Assembly (NCBI RefSeq): GCF_032062135.1
Contig: NC_092858.1
Span: 126,077,752-126,141,751 of the forward strand
Direction of reading: 5' to 3'
DNA length: 64,000 bases
Origin: Pyxicephalus adspersus
Lineage: Eukaryota; Chordata; Amphibia; Anura; Pyxicephalidae
Below the pieces are notes generated by a model. That model had not been told where the DNA came from and did no database searches. It saw only the letters and a list, made by a program, of their open reading frames with translations. The position numbers were made by a program, and so were the translations under genes. The stretch's first letter is position 1, and each line of letters opens with the position of its first letter. Shown here piece after piece: positions 62,455-64,000 of this stretch.

Positions 62455-62960
62455 CATCAATGTTAGAAGTCTAGCAAACAAGATAGGGGATTTGGATGCC
62501 TTAATGAGTGAAGAGCATTATGACTTAGTTGGCATTGCTGAATCCTGGCTCTGTTTTTTACATGACTGGGCTGTCAATATTCACGGTATACTCATATTCG
62601 TAAAGACAGAGTCAAACGAAAGGGTGGTGGTGTCTGTCTGTGTGAGAAGTGATCTTAAAGGGACTGGGAAAGAAGAAATTGCAGGAGGAACAAGCGATGA
62701 GGTTGAGGCATTATGGGTGGAGTTAAATGTGGGGATGCACAATACACAATAAATTATTGGAGTCTGCTATAGGCCCCCCAGTGCTAAGCAAGAAATATAG
62801 AATTAACTACTAGCACAGATAGTAAAATCAAAAAGTGGAAATGTTTTAATCATGGGAGATTTCAACTACCCTGACATTGACTGGAGTAATGGCACTACAG
62901 GAACAGCTAAAGGGAGGAAATTTGTGAATCTAATACGATTATTTTATGGTACAGTTTATA
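62455..62960 (+). pseudogene. LINE endonuclease remnant
   Basis: The frame at 62492-62752 contains HYDLVGIAESWL and VCVRSDLK, followed in other frames by CYRPPSAKQ and the catalytic-region word GDFNYPDIDWS (near 62850-62885). These are hallmark words of the exonuclease-endonuclease-phosphatase fold in CR1 ORF2. A stop at 62750 and further breaks disable it. Confidence 0.85.
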
Positions 62961-63639
62961 GATGCCCCAACTAGAAATGATACTCTGCTGGACCTAGTTC
63001 TTTCTAACAATGCAGAGCTTATAACAAATGTGCAAATAAAAGAGAATCTGGGTAGCAATGACCATAATTTGATTTTATTTAGGTGGTAAACAGGAAGCAA
63101 AAACAGGAAAGATAAAAACATTTAATTTGAAGAGAGCAAATTTTCTATTATTAAGGGCGGCTCTCTGTGACTTGGACTGTCTGTTCTACAAAAGCACACT
63201 GAAAAATATATTCCAATGGGTAATAAGTTAGGAGGTTAAATTTAAAGCCTATGTGGCCCACAGCTGATGTTAAAAAAGCCATAAGGAACAAGAAAAAGGC
63301 ATTCCAAAAAAATAAAAATGAAGGATCACCTTTCATCATTTGAAAACTATAAAGAATATAACAAAAGATGTAAAAAGGAGATAAAATGTGCAAAACTTCA
63401 AAATGACAGATTGCAAAGGAAAGTAAGGCAAACCCCCCCGTTTTTTTAAATATAATAATAGCAAAAAAGATAAGATCTGAGCATGTAGGCCTTGTAAAAG
63501 GATGTCGCTAGGTTGGTAACTGGGGATAAAGACAGGCAGATTTACTAAACACTTTTTTTTGCTCTGTGTACACAAAGGAAAATGGCAGAGCTCAAGTACA
63601 AATTCATAATAGCAATGTCACTGCCTTAAATGAGTCAAA

Positions 63640-64000
63640 ATGGCTCAAAATTGATATGTTTGAGAAACAGTTGGGCAAAATTAAGGTTGACAAAGCACCA
63701 GGACTTGATAGACTACATCCACGTGTCCTCAAAGAGCTGAGCTCAGGTATTTCAAAACCATTGTTTATAATTTTTAGAGACTCTTTAATCACTGGCATGG
63801 TACCAATAGATTGGCCAGTGTGGTTCCTATCTTCAAAAAGTGGGCAAAGTCATTAACAGGTAACTACAGACCAGTTAGTTTAATGTCCATAGTTGGACAT
63901 AGAGGAGTTTCTGCTAGAAAATATTATTATAAGTGATAGTCAGCATGGCTTCAAGAAAGACCGGAGCTGTCAAACAAATTTACTCTCTTTTTATGAGGAA
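63640..64000 (+). pseudogene. LINE reverse-transcriptase remnant (start)
   Basis: The frame at 63566-63856 includes KVDKAPGLDRLHPRVLKEL, the start of the CR1 reverse-transcriptase domain, and IFRDSLITGMVPIDW. A frameshift follows, then NYRPVSLMSI in another frame near 63859-63892. The catalytic core lies beyond the window. Confidence 0.88.

Larger units (their letters stand above)
61744..64000 (+). mobile_element. Decayed CR1-family LINE, running off the window
   Basis: In order along the + strand are remnants of an ORF1 esterase-like domain, an apurinic-type endonuclease and the start of a reverse transcriptase, the layout of CR1-family LINEs. Reading is interrupted by many frameshifts and stops, so the copy is dead. 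The 5' part may lie in or before the gap at 60709-61579 and the 3' part lies beyond the window. A related fragment is at 55310-55590, and the ATT-ended tails spread over the window may come from LINEs of this general type. Confidence 0.88.

Overview
The window is a stretch of vertebrate nuclear DNA, most likely from a frog (anuran amphibian). Evidence for this is the AT-rich sequence with large introns and intergenic space, a myogenin gene with vertebrate three-exon structure, and a repeat load typical of anuran genomes: CR1-type LINE pieces, LINE/SINE 3' tails ending in ATT microsatellites, and many short palindromic DNA transposons. The anuran call is an inference from repeat style and from protein similarity; the species cannot be named from the sequence.

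One protein-coding gene is clearly supported: myog (myogenin) on the + strand, a basic helix-loop-helix master regulator of muscle differentiation. Coding exons are 22220-22726, 30400-30478 and 33120-33241, joining to a 235-residue protein. About 60 bases upstream of the coding region begins a compact promoter with MEF3 (22072-22080), MEF2 (22093-22102), TATA-like (22130-22136) and E-box (22146-22151) sites in the same order and almost the same spacing as the well-studied mouse Myog promoter. Introns of about 7.7 and 2.6 kb contain repeats. Polyadenylation signals lie at 33509, 34233 and 36346; which is used cannot be decided here. No exon of the usual mammalian neighbours (PPFIA4, ADORA1, MYBPH) was recognised.

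Layout: 1-21.8 kb is upstream intergenic DNA with MITEs, a hAT element (13209-13651) and LINE/SINE tails. A tetranucleotide/dinucleotide microsatellite (21805-21918) lies just upstream of the promoter. 22.1-33.5 kb is myog. From 34 to 60.7 kb is repeat-rich intergenic DNA, including a Tc1/mariner relic between two TA microsatellites (38046-38642), a three-level nested transposon stack (39929-41363), two sister hAT MITEs (42110-42489 and 44715-45072), a 1.2-kb element with 45-base inverted ends (49047-50231) and a CR1 reverse-transcriptase fragment (about 55310-55590). An 871-base assembly gap occupies 60709-61579. From about 61744 to the window end is a decayed CR1-family LINE with recognisable esterase-like ORF1, endonuclease and reverse-transcriptase remnants.

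No new gene system was found. The most informative points are the preserved myogenin promoter, the expanded gene structure, and the datable transposon nest.
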